Assembly (NCBI GenBank): GCA_002424815.1
Contig: DILB01000005.1
Span: 1-64,000, forward strand
DNA from: Caryophanales bacterium UBA5603
GTDB taxonomy: Bacteria > Bacillota_I > Bacilli_A > Izemoplasmatales > Hujiaoplasmataceae
Length of the DNA: 64,000 nucleotides
Direction: 5' to 3'
Part shown: positions 52,271-60,899 of the stretch, piece after piece
How the letters are laid out: every line of letters begins with the position of its first letter
Position numbering within the stretch: position 1 is the stretch's first letter
Position numbers and translations under genes: made by a program
Notes under the pieces: model-generated
Told to the model about the DNA's origin: nothing
Databases searched by the model: none
What the model saw: the letters and a program-made list of their open reading frames with translations, nothing else

Positions 52271-52285
52271 GTTATCTTAGATAAC
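52271..52285 (+). promoter_or_regulatory. Palindrome between ribosome binding site and start codon
   Basis: Perfect inverted repeat GTTATC-TTA-GATAAC directly after AAGGAGG (52262-52268) and 12 nt before the ATG at 52298. A hairpin here would bring the distant ribosome binding site closer to the start, or the true start is an unusual codon upstream. Confidence 0.4.
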
Positions 52286-52297
52286 GATATAATTCCG

Positions 52298-54247
52298 ATG
52301 ATCAAATATACACGATTTATTTTACTGGGACTTTTTACGATTGCTTTGATATTAATTATTACATTATTCATGGGAAGCACCATCAAGATCTCCAATTATG
52401 AAGCCGTGATTACCCTCAACGAACAAGGCGATATGAATGTCGTTGAACGTTGGGACATGACCTATAATGAAGTTTTAAGTGTTCGTTTTCGGGACATTAA
52501 ATTTAATAAATACGGCGCAGGATATCCCTTAGAGATTTCTGTTCAAAACACAGCTGATTTTGATGAAAATCAGGTGTCGATTCGTGTATTTCAAGAAGGA
52601 ATCGATATCACCAATCAAGTTCGTTTAGGATATTCATTTTTAGGCGATCGAGATGAACTTGGGTATCTGATTACTTGTGAACCGGCGAGTTCATCCTGTG
52701 AATCTTTATTTGTGGATTTTACAAATGTTGGTGGATTGTTTGGTAATATCACTTTTGAGTACGAATATAATATATTAGGGGCTATCACGAGTTATTCGGA
52801 TATTGCCGAGTTGAACTGGCGTTTATTTGATTATATGGAAGCTGATATCGAACAAGCCAGTGTCGAAGTTCATTTTCCAAGCAACACTTATTCGGTTGAA
52901 GATATTTATGTTTGGGGCCATGGTTTATCCAAAGGAACCATCGAAATTGTTGCCAATGATTTCGTAAAAATGACCATCGATAAGATTAAGAAAACGGAGT
53001 TTCTTGAATTCCGAATTTTAGCACCAACCTCCTTATTTCCTGACATTGCGACAAAAAATATCTTTATTAATCCGAATATGAATTTGCAACGACTCATCGA
53101 TTATGAGTCAAATCTTGCCATTGAAACCAACCGTCGAATTACCATCGCAAGCATTGTCTTAGGCAGTGCGGTAGCAACGATGGTGGGAATGATTATTATA
53201 ACAATAAACGTTTACCGTAAGTACGACAAAGAATACACCCCTGATTTCCAAGGTGATTATTATCGTGAATTACCTAGCGATGAAACGCCGGCTGAAATGA
53301 GTTATCTCTATTACATGCAAAAAATCAATGACGAAGATTTTACCGCAACCATCTTAGATTTGGTCCGTCGTAAATTCATACGTTTAGACTATCAAGGGAC
53401 TGAACTGACCTCAAAAGATGCCGATTTCACCTTGACTTTCATTCCTGAAACCAATCAATCCTCCCTTTTGCCACATGAACAGCATCTTTTAAAATGGATT
53501 TTTAATGTTATTGGCAATAATAAACAAGTGACAACTCAACAAATTGAGAATTACGGCAAAGGGAACGTTACGAAAGCGGAAAGATTCCAATCAGAAGCAA
53601 GGAATTTTGTGCGTTTAGCTAAAAAAGCAGGCGAAAAACGACATTATTTCGAAGAAGGATTGTCTGCGAATAAAAGTAAAGTGATGGGTTTTGTAATCAT
53701 ACCTGTCTTCGTGTTCTTGATTGCTTTATATACTCGGACCAATTATTACTTAGATAATATGCTTGCCCTGATACTGATGGCTGTGACCATCGTATCTTAT
53801 GGAATTTATATCGCTTCAATAAAAAAACGCAGTCGAAGTGGCAATGAATCTTATGCAAAATGGAAGGCGTTTCGCAATTTCTTGCTTGATTTTGGCAATA
53901 TGAAAGATTATCCGATGCCCGGTATCATCGTTTGGGAACATTATTTAGTTTATGCAACTTCTTTAAAGATTGCGGATACGGTGATGGAACAACTGAAAGT
54001 AAGATTGCCTGAAGTATCCACAGATGCATCGGAAGGAACATTCTTAAGTACCGGATATCGTTCTCGTGGTTTTTATTATGGATATGCTTTGGGTCGAGTT
54101 CAACGCTCATTTACCACAGCTAAGACAAACTCATTTCAAACCATTGCAGCTCACAACGCCCAAAAGGTCAGTTCTGGCGGTCGCGGTGGAGGCTTTGGTG
54201 GTGGAAGTTCGTTTGGTGGCGGTGGAGGAGGCGGCAGAAGCCGCTAA
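52298..54247 (+). CDS. DUF2207 membrane protein with a glycine-rich tail
   Basis: A 649-residue protein of the DUF2207 (YciQ-like) family. An N-terminal helix (about 5-27) is followed by the extracellular DUF2207 beta domain (SNYEAVITLNEQGDMNVVERWDM), a second helix (about 280-305), a cytoplasmic part, two more helices (about 465-510) and a C-terminal GGRGGGFGGGSSFGGGGGGG tail. Proteins of this type are regularly encoded with LemA, as here (22 bp to lemA). Function is unknown, possibly in envelope assembly or stress. Start problem: the good ribosome binding site lies 29 nt upstream of this ATG with a palindrome in between. Confidence 0.82.
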   Translation: MIKYTRFILLGLFTIALILIITLFMGSTIKISNYEAVITLNEQGDMNVVERWDMTYNEVLSVRFRDIKFNKYGAGYPLEISVQNTADFDENQVSIRVFQEGIDITNQVRLGYSFLGDRDELGYLITCEPASSSCESLFVDFTNVGGLFGNITFEYEYNILGAITSYSDIAELNWRLFDYMEADIEQASVEVHFPSNTYSVEDIYVWGHGLSKGTIEIVANDFVKMTIDKIKKTEFLEFRILAPTSLFPDIATKNIFINPNMNLQRLIDYESNLAIETNRRITIASIVLGSAVATMVGMIIITINVYRKYDKEYTPDFQGDYYRELPSDETPAEMSYLYYMQKINDEDFTATILDLVRRKFIRLDYQGTELTSKDADFTLTFIPETNQSSLLPHEQHLLKWIFNVIGNNKQVTTQQIENYGKGNVTKAERFQSEARNFVRLAKKAGEKRHYFEEGLSANKSKVMGFVIIPVFVFLIALYTRTNYYLDNMLALILMAVTIVSYGIYIASIKKRSRSGNESYAKWKAFRNFLLDFGNMKDYPMPGIIVWEHYLVYATSLKIADTVMEQLKVRLPEVSTDASEGTFLSTGYRSRGFYYGYALGRVQRSFTTAKTNSFQTIAAHNAQKVSSGGRGGGFGGGSSFGGGGGGGRSR

Positions 54248-54269
54248 TAGATAGAAGGGAGATTAAAAT

Positions 54270-54854
54270 ATGTTCTTTTTAGCAACAGGTACCACGACAA
54301 TTATTATTATTTTAGTATTATTGGTTGTCATCATCGGTTTTGTCATTAGTGTCTACAATCAACTTGTCGTACTTCGAAACAAAGTTAAAAATAGTTGGAG
54401 TCAAATCGATGTTCAATTAAAGCGTCGCTTTGATATGATTCCAAACCTTGTCGAAACCGTCAAAGGTTACGCGAAGCACGAAGAATCAATCTTCGGTGAG
54501 TTTGCCAAAGCGAGAGGTCTTTATGCACAATCGCAACAAACCGGGGATGTCGCAAAAGCTGCTGAAGCTGAAAAAGGAGTGGCTGGCGCCCTCAGTCGTC
54601 TTTTAATGGTTCAGGAACAATATCCCGAACTTAAAGCGAATGAGAATTTCAAGGAATTGATGGCACAGTTGAAAGATACCGAAGATAAAATTGCTTACGG
54701 TCGTCAATTTTACAATGATACAGCTTTGAAATTTAACAACAAAAAAGAAGTATTTCCAACCAACATTATCGCAAATCTATTTAAGTTTGAAAGTGCAGTT
54801 TTCTTCGAAGTTACCGACGATTCAGAACGTCAAGCAGTTAAAGTTAAATTTTAA
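54270..54854 (+). CDS. lemA: LemA family protein
   Basis: A 194-residue protein with one N-terminal membrane helix (about 8-28) and the LemA four-helix domain: YNQLVVLRNKVKNSWSQIDVQLKRR-x-D-M-I-P-N-L-V-E-T-V-K-G-Y, then FNNKKEVFPTNIIANLFKF near the C-terminus. LemA is attached to the membrane with the domain on the other side; function unknown. It follows the DUF2207 gene by 22 bp behind AAGGGAG and the operon ends at a bidirectional terminator (54858). Confidence 0.92.
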   Translation: MFFLATGTTTIIIILVLLVVIIGFVISVYNQLVVLRNKVKNSWSQIDVQLKRRFDMIPNLVETVKGYAKHEESIFGEFAKARGLYAQSQQTGDVAKAAEAEKGVAGALSRLLMVQEQYPELKANENFKELMAQLKDTEDKIAYGRQFYNDTALKFNNKKEVFPTNIIANLFKFESAVFFEVTDDSERQAVKVKF

Positions 54855-54857
54855 TTA

Positions 54858-54895
54858 AAAAAACAATCGGGAAAAAATCTCGATTGTTTTATTTA
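54858..54895. terminator. Bidirectional terminator between lemA and the 54917 gene
   Basis: A 12-bp stem AAACAATCG-GGA/TCT-CGATTGTTT (one G-T pair), flanked by A-run and T-run. Confidence 0.85.
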
Positions 54896-54916
54896 TAAAC
54901 TTATTAAAAAAATTGG

Positions 54917-55273
54917 TTAAGTGCTGCATCCTGAAAAAGCTAACATAATGATTGCAGTATACAAGACAATAGCGCTTATCGGAGATAATAGCATTGAAAT
55001 AATCGAACGAAAGATTTTTATGTCAGTTTTTTGTCGCTTGATTTTTATACGAAAATAAAATAAGCGATAAATACCGTAAATAAAATGAATGGCATGAGAA
55101 TAAAGTAATATTAATGCCCCTTCAACAATAATGGCTGGCGCAGGGAAAGTAAATTTCAAGGCAATATAACCAAAAGCAAGTAAAATAATAGACATAATAA
55201 CCATGACCCATGTCAAATGGAAGTATAGCATTTCGCTTTTCTTAAACCGTTCTATCATTGATGAATTGTTCAA
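54917..55273 (-). CDS. Small four-helix membrane protein, unknown
   Basis: A 118-residue protein with four predicted membrane helices and a basic loop (YFRIKIKRQKTDIK) in the middle; it ends FSGCST. No family was recognised. On the minus strand AGAGG is spaced 8 nt from a TTG at 55273, while the GTG at 55282 overlaps this site and the ATG further down (M9 of the longest frame) is too far away; TTG is therefore proposed. It is convergent with lemA. No function is assigned. Confidence 0.55.
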   Translation of the reverse strand: MNNSSMIERFKKSEMLYFHLTWVMVIMSIILLAFGYIALKFTFPAPAIIVEGALILLYSHAIHFIYGIYRLFYFRIKIKRQKTDIKIFRSIISMLLSPISAIVLYTAIIMLAFSGCST

Positions 55274-55403
55274 AAAAATCACCTCTTAATTTCATTGTAT
55301 AGAACGAATATATTTAATGCAAACGAAGTGATAATTTTTTTGATAAGACCCATTTAACGTAGTCAAAAAGCGATGATTATTCGTAAAAACGGAAAATTTA
55401 AAG

Positions 55404-55409
55404 TATAAT
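55404..55409 (+). promoter_or_regulatory. -10 box of the DUF438-type gene
   Basis: TATAAT about 45 nt before the start; no convincing -35 box. Confidence 0.4.
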
Positions 55410-55455
55410 AGTATTAGGAAATCTATTTTATAAATACTTGTGAATGGAGATTAAT

Positions 55456-56637
55456 ATGTCAAATTATTCTCAACTTGAAGATTCTAAGCGTTGGTCACTT
55501 TTAGATCAATTTATGGAACAATATTTAAAAACGGACGATCGTGTATCAATGTATCGCAGCTATGAGTATTTATTAAAGCAGGTTCAACCCATCGATTTAT
55601 TTCACGTATCAATGTACCATAACGATACAAATTTATCGGTTGATGACATTCGCGAAAATGCAGGACGTTTCGTCAATTTGTTTTACCATGGACTCACCGC
55701 TTATCAGTGGAACCGTGAAATCTCTTCTTTGATGATTTTATTGTTGGAAGAAAATCAAAAAATCAAAGATCGCCTCGAACTGTTAAAAAAAGCACTTGAT
55801 CCTCGATTAATCGCAAGCAAATATGAAGCATTAATCGCTTTTTTCGAATCGATGGTCGAACTTGAAAAAAAGTTTATCAAGATGCAAAATATCCTCTTCC
55901 CAGTTTTGGAAGTGCTCGTGCCGAGTAAAACCCCATTTAAAGTGCTTTGGAGTATCCATGATGACTTAAATCATATGCGTCAGAATATTTTAAAACACTT
56001 ACAGAGTGCTTCTTTGAATTGGGACGTTTTGAAAGTCGAGATTGGCGAATATTATTATCAATTATATGCTTTGATGCAAAAAGAAGAGTTAATCATTTTT
56101 CCAATAGCCTCTGAGAAAATTTCTATCAAACAATGGTCTGAGATGGAAGTATCGGCTCAAAGTATTGGTTATGCTTTTTTAAATATTAATAAACAGCATT
56201 CATTTGTAGAGCAATCGTTTATCAAAGAAGGCATCATTCATACAACTTCTGGAGATTTGACCTTTGAACAATTTGAGTTGATTATGGGGCACTTGCCGAT
56301 ATCTTTGACATATGTCGATGAATTTGATCAAGTCCGATATTTTAATCAAACAAAACACCGACATTTTCCAAGAACGCCACAAGTTATCGGACGTTTAGTG
56401 AAAGATTGTCATCCTGAGAAAAGTGTGCATATTGTCGAAAAAATTATTCGTGAATTCAAATCTGGAAATCGCCAAGAAGCGGTATTTTGGATTAATTTTA
56501 AAAATGCAATTCTATTAATCACCTATTACCCCATCAAAGATTCTTTTGGACATTATAAAGGGGTATTAGAAGTGACCCAAGACATAACTTCAATCAAGAA
56601 AATCCAAGGAGAAAAACGATTACTTGATTGGGAATAG
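55456..56637 (+). CDS. DUF438-like protein with hemerythrin-like and PAS domains
   Basis: A 393-residue cytoplasmic protein in the layout of DUF438 proteins: an N-terminal helical part (about 10-100), a hemerythrin-like four-helix region (about 125-235, with LWSIHDDLNHMRQNI and LMQKEELIIFPIA as probable metal-ligand helices) and a C-terminal PAS domain (about 285-385) with GRLVKDCHPEKSVHIVEKI and GVLEVTQDITS, typical of this group. Such proteins may sense oxygen, NO or redox state through a di-iron or heme-like centre. GGAG lies 6 nt before the ATG at 55456; the ATG at 55444 precedes it. It is encoded just before a membrane c-di-GMP protein, which has its own promoter. Confidence 0.75.
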   Translation: MSNYSQLEDSKRWSLLDQFMEQYLKTDDRVSMYRSYEYLLKQVQPIDLFHVSMYHNDTNLSVDDIRENAGRFVNLFYHGLTAYQWNREISSLMILLLEENQKIKDRLELLKKALDPRLIASKYEALIAFFESMVELEKKFIKMQNILFPVLEVLVPSKTPFKVLWSIHDDLNHMRQNILKHLQSASLNWDVLKVEIGEYYYQLYALMQKEELIIFPIASEKISIKQWSEMEVSAQSIGYAFLNINKQHSFVEQSFIKEGIIHTTSGDLTFEQFELIMGHLPISLTYVDEFDQVRYFNQTKHRHFPRTPQVIGRLVKDCHPEKSVHIVEKIIREFKSGNRQEAVFWINFKNAILLITYYPIKDSFGHYKGVLEVTQDITSIKKIQGEKRLLDWE

Positions 56638-56687
56638 TATTTATTAGTCAATCATAGTTTAATATAATATTTATATTCCTAATAAGG

Positions 56688-56716
56688 TTGTCTCATAATT
56701 CCATATAGAGTATAAT
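56688..56716 (+). promoter_or_regulatory. Promoter of the 5TMR-GGDEF-HD-GYP gene
   Basis: TTGTCT (56688-56693), 17 nt, TATAAT (56711-56716). Confidence 0.65.
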
Positions 56717-56755
56717 GGTTATAATAAAAATATTGAGGAAGGGGATGAGGAACCA

Positions 56756-58768
56756 ATGATTATTGAAATGTTAAGGAATTCTGTCTTGCTATTTGCGCTC
56801 ATCTTCATTTATGGCGCAATGAATTTTCGACCCAATGAACCGAAACTATTGAAAAATATCATTGCCGGCCTCCTGATCGCTTTTTTTACAATTGCGATTA
56901 TGATGAATCCCTGGTTTTATGATACGCTCGGAGAAACGAAGATTTTTTACGATACACGTAGTGTCATTCTCAGTGTCGCCGGCGCCTTCTTTAGTCCTAT
57001 TGCGACGCTTATAGCCATTATTGCGGCTTCGTCATATCGCATCTATGTTGGCGGAATCGGTGCAATTGCCGGCGTTTTATCCATCGTAACATCAGGTGGA
57101 ATAGGCATTTTATGGCGCTATTTAAGACGCAATTTACGTCCTAAATTACCAATCTATGTTGAGTTTTTTCTAATTGGATTAATTGTTCATATCATTGTCA
57201 TTTTGTGTCAATTGGCTCTTCCTTGGCCCGTTTCAGGTCAAGTCATCAGTAGTATCGCCTTACCCTATTTGACGTTGTATCCTTTTGTTACGGCAATCAT
57301 GGCAGTTTCAATCCAAAATCAAATTGACCGTTTAGATGCTTCAGAAAAATTAAGAAAATCGAAAGTTTTATTACAAGCGTCCTTGGAAAGTCCACAAAAT
57401 CTAATCATGTGTTCCATCGATCATAACTTTAATTATTTAGCTTTCAATCAAAGCCATATTGATTTTTTAGATAAAGAGTTTGGAACCAATGTTCTTGAAG
57501 AGAAAAACTTCCTTATCGGCCTCGGTAATCAACCTGACTTGGTTGATAAAATGCGAGGTGTCTTCAATGATGTTTTAAAGGGGCAGTCCCTCCATTTAGA
57601 ATATCGATGCAGAAAATGTTTGACGCACAAAATTTTAGATGTTGCCTTAAATCCAATTCGCGATGATCATCATAAGATTATCGGAATTTCAATGTTTGGC
57701 CAAGATATTACCGAAGACCGCCGCAGAGAAGAAGAAATTCTTCACATAAGCTATCATGATTTTTTAACAGGATTATACAATCGACGTTTTTTAAGTGAAT
57801 ACATAAATCAATTAAATGATACTTTACTACCCATGACTTTTGTGATTGCGGATATCAATGGATTAAAATTAGCCAATGATGCTTTTGGTCATTATTATGG
57901 CGATGATATCATTGTAAATGTTGCAAAAACATTATCTAATGGATTTAGATCTCAGGATGTATTATGTCGATCAGGTGGCGATGAATTTATTATCGCCATG
58001 CCAAACACGGACCGCGATCAAGCTTTAAAACTCATTGAACTAATTAAAAACGAATTTAACTCAATGAGTAATGGCGGCTTATCAGTTTCTGTCTCATTTG
58101 GTGTCGATACAATGAATCAATTAGGCAACGTTGTAGCAAGTATGAAACAAGCTGAAATTGAAATGTATCGGAATAAATTGTTTGAATCAACCTCTGATCG
58201 TTCTGAAACAATCAAAGCTATTTTGAGCACTTTGTATGTGAAAAATCCTCGTGAAGAAAGTCATTCGCGCCGTGTGAGTGATTTATGCGCCTTAATGGGA
58301 GAAAAATTAAAAATGGGGGTGGATGCCATTAAACAATTACGGGTGATTGGTAATCTTCATGACATCGGTAAAATCGCCATTGACGAAACCATTTTGAATA
58401 AGCCTGGGAAATTATCAAAAGAAGAATGGATTCAAATTAAAAGACATCCAGAAATTGGTTATCGAATCTTGGCTGCCTCTACAGATTACGCTGAAATGGC
58501 AGAAGATATCTTATGTCATCACGAACGATGGGATGGAACGGGGTATCCTAAAGAGATTAAAGGTGAAACGATTCCGCTTCGAGCAAGAATCATTGCTTTA
58601 GCTGATGCTTATGATGCGATGACGGAAAAAAGAACGTATCGACCTTCGCTTTCTAAAGAAGAAGCGATTCAAGAAATCGAAAAATATGCGGGGACTCAAT
58701 TTGATCCGACATTATCGCTTTTATTTATTGAAATGATAAAAACTGAACTTCATGAATTAAGTCGCTGA
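56756..58768 (+). CDS. Membrane 5TMR-PAS-GGDEF-HD-GYP c-di-GMP signalling protein
   Basis: A 670-residue protein. Residues about 5-190 are a 5TMR-LYT type sensor with FYDTRSVILSVAGAFFSPIATLIAIIAASSYRI and a GG-GAIAGVLSI helix, as in LytS-like kinases. A PAS domain (about 205-320) follows, then GGDEF (about 325-480; intact SGGDEFIIAMP with an RSQD inhibitory site five residues before) and HD-GYP (about 490-660; NLHDIGKIAI and HHERWDGTGYP). It combines potential synthesis and hydrolysis of c-di-GMP, controlled by a membrane ligand. Its C-terminal half is paralogous to the soluble protein at 6373. A terminator follows at 58795. Confidence 0.9.
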   Translation: MIIEMLRNSVLLFALIFIYGAMNFRPNEPKLLKNIIAGLLIAFFTIAIMMNPWFYDTLGETKIFYDTRSVILSVAGAFFSPIATLIAIIAASSYRIYVGGIGAIAGVLSIVTSGGIGILWRYLRRNLRPKLPIYVEFFLIGLIVHIIVILCQLALPWPVSGQVISSIALPYLTLYPFVTAIMAVSIQNQIDRLDASEKLRKSKVLLQASLESPQNLIMCSIDHNFNYLAFNQSHIDFLDKEFGTNVLEEKNFLIGLGNQPDLVDKMRGVFNDVLKGQSLHLEYRCRKCLTHKILDVALNPIRDDHHKIIGISMFGQDITEDRRREEEILHISYHDFLTGLYNRRFLSEYINQLNDTLLPMTFVIADINGLKLANDAFGHYYGDDIIVNVAKTLSNGFRSQDVLCRSGGDEFIIAMPNTDRDQALKLIELIKNEFNSMSNGGLSVSVSFGVDTMNQLGNVVASMKQAEIEMYRNKLFESTSDRSETIKAILSTLYVKNPREESHSRRVSDLCALMGEKLKMGVDAIKQLRVIGNLHDIGKIAIDETILNKPGKLSKEEWIQIKRHPEIGYRILAASTDYAEMAEDILCHHERWDGTGYPKEIKGETIPLRARIIALADAYDAMTEKRTYRPSLSKEEAIQEIEKYAGTQFDPTLSLLFIEMIKTELHELSR

Positions 58769-58794
58769 AATTTTTAAAAACCATTATTTTATTG

Positions 58795-58828
58795 GATGAT
58801 TGGGTATGATACCAATCATCTTTTTTTG
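58795..58828 (+). terminator. Terminator after the 5TMR-GGDEF gene
   Basis: A 9-bp stem GATGATTGG/CCAATCATC with an 8-nt loop, then T7. Confidence 0.9.
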
Positions 58829-58951
58829 TCATTTGTAATAAATAGCATTAATATGGATTGCTAAAATATTAATTTTATAACGATTTTTGCTTTTTTATAT
58901 GATAAACAGCCATTATTTTCTTGAAAAGTCATAGAAAAGATAGCCTATAAG

Positions 58952-58960
58952 TGATATAAT
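58952..58960 (+). promoter_or_regulatory. Extended -10 promoter of the xdh operon
   Basis: TGATATAAT; no clear -35. The leader to mocA is about 115 nt. Confidence 0.55.
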
Positions 58961-59057
58961 GACACATACAAAAATTATCATTTTTGCTTTGTCTCATAAC
59001 ACATATTCTGTAATTTTACCCCATCTCAAACGCACGCTTATTTTTTTTATCGGATGA

Positions 59058-59071
59058 TGAAAGCGCTTTAT
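59058..59071. promoter_or_regulatory. cre-like (CcpA) site in the xdh leader
   Basis: TGAAAGCGCTTTAT, matching the cre consensus except at one position and containing the palindrome AAAGCGCTTT. It lies between the promoter and the mocA ribosome binding site, a roadblock position. Confidence 0.6.
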
Positions 59072-59083
59072 AAGAGGTGAAGT

Positions 59084-59638
59084 ATGGCACAAGGGCTTAT
59101 CCTCGCGGGTGGTTACTCCCGTCGCTTCGGAAATAACAAAATGTTACATATTATGAATGGTGAACCCATGATTATCCATGTGATAAAAGCGATGATACCT
59201 TGGGTATCACGCATTTTTGTGGTTACAGGTTATTATCATGATGATCTTGTGCAAACTTTAATAAATTACGATAAAGTGTCGATTGTTCATAATCCAAATT
59301 ATGATTTAGGGATGTTTTCTTCAATTCAAGCTGGCGTATCATACCTAAGAGAAGATTTTTTTATTATTCCTGGCGATTATCCCTTCGTTAATTCGACTAC
59401 TTACGGTTTGCTTTTGAGGGGTGAAGGCGATATTATCGGTCCTACTTATCAAAACATTAAAGGACATCCGCTTTTGATCAAAGCAAGACTGATTGAGGCT
59501 TTAAAAAATGCACCTAAAGAGTCAAACTTGAAGGTTTTTCGTGATCAATACAAGGTTCATTGGATTGAAACCGATGATGAAGGCATTTTAAAAGATATTG
59601 ATACTATCAATGATCACTTCTCAACCATAAAAAATTAG
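59084..59638 (+). CDS. mocA: Molybdenum cofactor cytidylyltransferase-like protein
   Basis: A 184-residue nucleotidyltransferase with the N-terminal LILAGGYSRRFGNNKML (NTP-binding G-x-S-x-R-x-G-x-x-K), PGDYPFV metal-binding strand and a C-terminal DIDTIND as in MocA. It attaches CMP to molybdopterin, giving the MCD cofactor used by xanthine dehydrogenase-family enzymes. First gene of the molybdenum hydroxylase operon, 15 bp before the FAD subunit. A MobA-type (GMP) role is less likely given the neighbours. Confidence 0.85.
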   Translation: MAQGLILAGGYSRRFGNNKMLHIMNGEPMIIHVIKAMIPWVSRIFVVTGYYHDDLVQTLINYDKVSIVHNPNYDLGMFSSIQAGVSYLREDFFIIPGDYPFVNSTTYGLLLRGEGDIIGPTYQNIKGHPLLIKARLIEALKNAPKESNLKVFRDQYKVHWIETDDEGILKDIDTINDHFSTIKN

Positions 59639-59653
59639 AAAGGAAATGATACG

Positions 59654-60457
59654 ATGGATGTGTTACATTATGTTTTACCGAATTCCTTAGCAGAAGCTTA
59701 TCAATTACTCCATGAAGATTTAAATAATCATGTGATTGGGGGAGGTGTTTGGATGAAGAATACTTTGAAATCCATCAACACCTTGATTGAATTAAAGCAT
59801 TTAATTGGTGAAAAAATTGAAGTAACGCACGAAGTGATTAAGATTGATGCTAATTGCCCATTAAGGCAACTGGAAATTCATCCGGTTATTAAAGATTTAT
59901 ACGACGGAATCATTTCGCAAAGCATTGAAAAAATCATGGGTGTTTCGATTCGTAATGTCGCAACCATTGGTGGAACGGTGGTTGGCAAATATGCATTTTC
60001 TGATCTATTAGCAGCCCTTTTAGCGGTAGATGTCACGCTCGTATTTTTTAAACAAGGTCGAATGGAGCTATCTAAATATCTCGAGAGTCATGAAAAAAAT
60101 CGCGATATATTAATATCCATTGAAATCCCGATTAAAAAGGGAACCGGTTATTTTCATAAAGTTTCAACGACTCATCTGGATTTTGCCATCCTTAATCTCG
60201 CAATCACTCAAATCGATCATCAATTTCGAATCGTGATTGGCGCGAGACCGGGGATTGCTAGTTGTGCGAATCAAGCGATGGAACTGATTAATCATGCCAA
60301 AGAGATAGATGATACCCTCATCAATGAAGTTGCGGAATGCTGTGTAAAAGAGTTATCATTTGGTTCGAATTTTAGAGGCAGCGAAGAATATCGCATGACA
60401 CTCGCAAAAGTTTATGTGGCTCGCGGATTATGGGAGGTGATTCATCATGCTAGTTAA
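59654..60457 (+). CDS. xdhB: Xanthine dehydrogenase-type FAD-binding subunit
   Basis: A 267-residue subunit of the CO dehydrogenase/xanthine dehydrogenase FAD family. It begins with YVLPNSLAEAYQLL and has IGGGVWM and the FAD-contacting SIRNVATIGGTVV, with a C-terminal CO_deh_flav_C domain (about 165-260). It passes electrons from the iron-sulfur subunit through FAD to the final acceptor. Its end overlaps the next gene by 11 bp. Named after the E. coli xdhABC layout. Confidence 0.9.
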   Translation: MDVLHYVLPNSLAEAYQLLHEDLNNHVIGGGVWMKNTLKSINTLIELKHLIGEKIEVTHEVIKIDANCPLRQLEIHPVIKDLYDGIISQSIEKIMGVSIRNVATIGGTVVGKYAFSDLLAALLAVDVTLVFFKQGRMELSKYLESHEKNRDILISIEIPIKKGTGYFHKVSTTHLDFAILNLAITQIDHQFRIVIGARPGIASCANQAMELINHAKEIDDTLINEVAECCVKELSFGSNFRGSEEYRMTLAKVYVARGLWEVIHHAS

Positions 60458-60899
60458 TCTCATTGTTAATGGACAACCCAGGTCCATTGAAGTTGCCAAA
60501 GGTGAATTTCTATTAGATACCTTACGACACTTAGATTATTTGTCAGTGAGAAGAGGATGCGATTCTTCAAGTTGCGGCGTCTGTACGGTATTAGTGAATG
60601 GCAAACCGACCCCATCATGTTCGCTCTTGACCGTACGGTTAGATCAACAAGAAATCACAACCGTTGAAGGAATTGCAAAAGAAGCTGAAAAATTAGCAAC
60701 CCATTTTGGACATGAGGGAGCGGATCAATGCGGATATTGTAATCCATCGATGGCTTTGACTGTTTATGCGATGAAAAAGGAACTTAAAAAACCAACACTT
60801 GAGCAAATAAAAGCTTATCTCGTGGGAAACTTATGCCGTTGTACCGGCTATCAAGCTCAACATATTGCGATTCTTCATTATTTGGAGGACCAATCATGA
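60447..60899 (+). CDS. xdhC: Xanthine dehydrogenase-type [2Fe-2S] subunit
   Basis: A 150-residue subunit with two iron-sulfur clusters. The plant-type motif RRGCDSSSCGVCTVLVNG plus C at about 59 forms the first cluster; QCGYC and LCRCTGYQ form the second. It carries electrons from the molybdenum site to FAD. It overlaps the FAD subunit by 11 bp and the molybdopterin subunit by 4 bp (ATGA), so translation is coupled. The name follows E. coli; it is not the XdhC/CoxI maturation factor, whose gene starts at 63865. Confidence 0.93.
   Translation: MLVNLIVNGQPRSIEVAKGEFLLDTLRHLDYLSVRRGCDSSSCGVCTVLVNGKPTPSCSLLTVRLDQQEITTVEGIAKEAEKLATHFGHEGADQCGYCNPSMALTVYAMKKELKKPTLEQIKAYLVGNLCRCTGYQAQHIAILHYLEDQS

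Larger units (their letters stand above)
58769..59083. other. Intergenic control region before the molybdenum hydroxylase operon (315 bp)
   Basis: No gene. It holds the terminator at 58795-58828, an extended -10 promoter (58952-58960) and a cre-like site (59058-59071). The leader of about 115 nt is pyrimidine-rich and shows no recognised riboswitch. Confidence 0.6.

Noticed and set aside
58961..59057. Purine or molybdenum cofactor riboswitch before the xdh operon
   Set aside because: The conserved purine and Moco riboswitch elements are absent and no strong multi-stem structure is visible.
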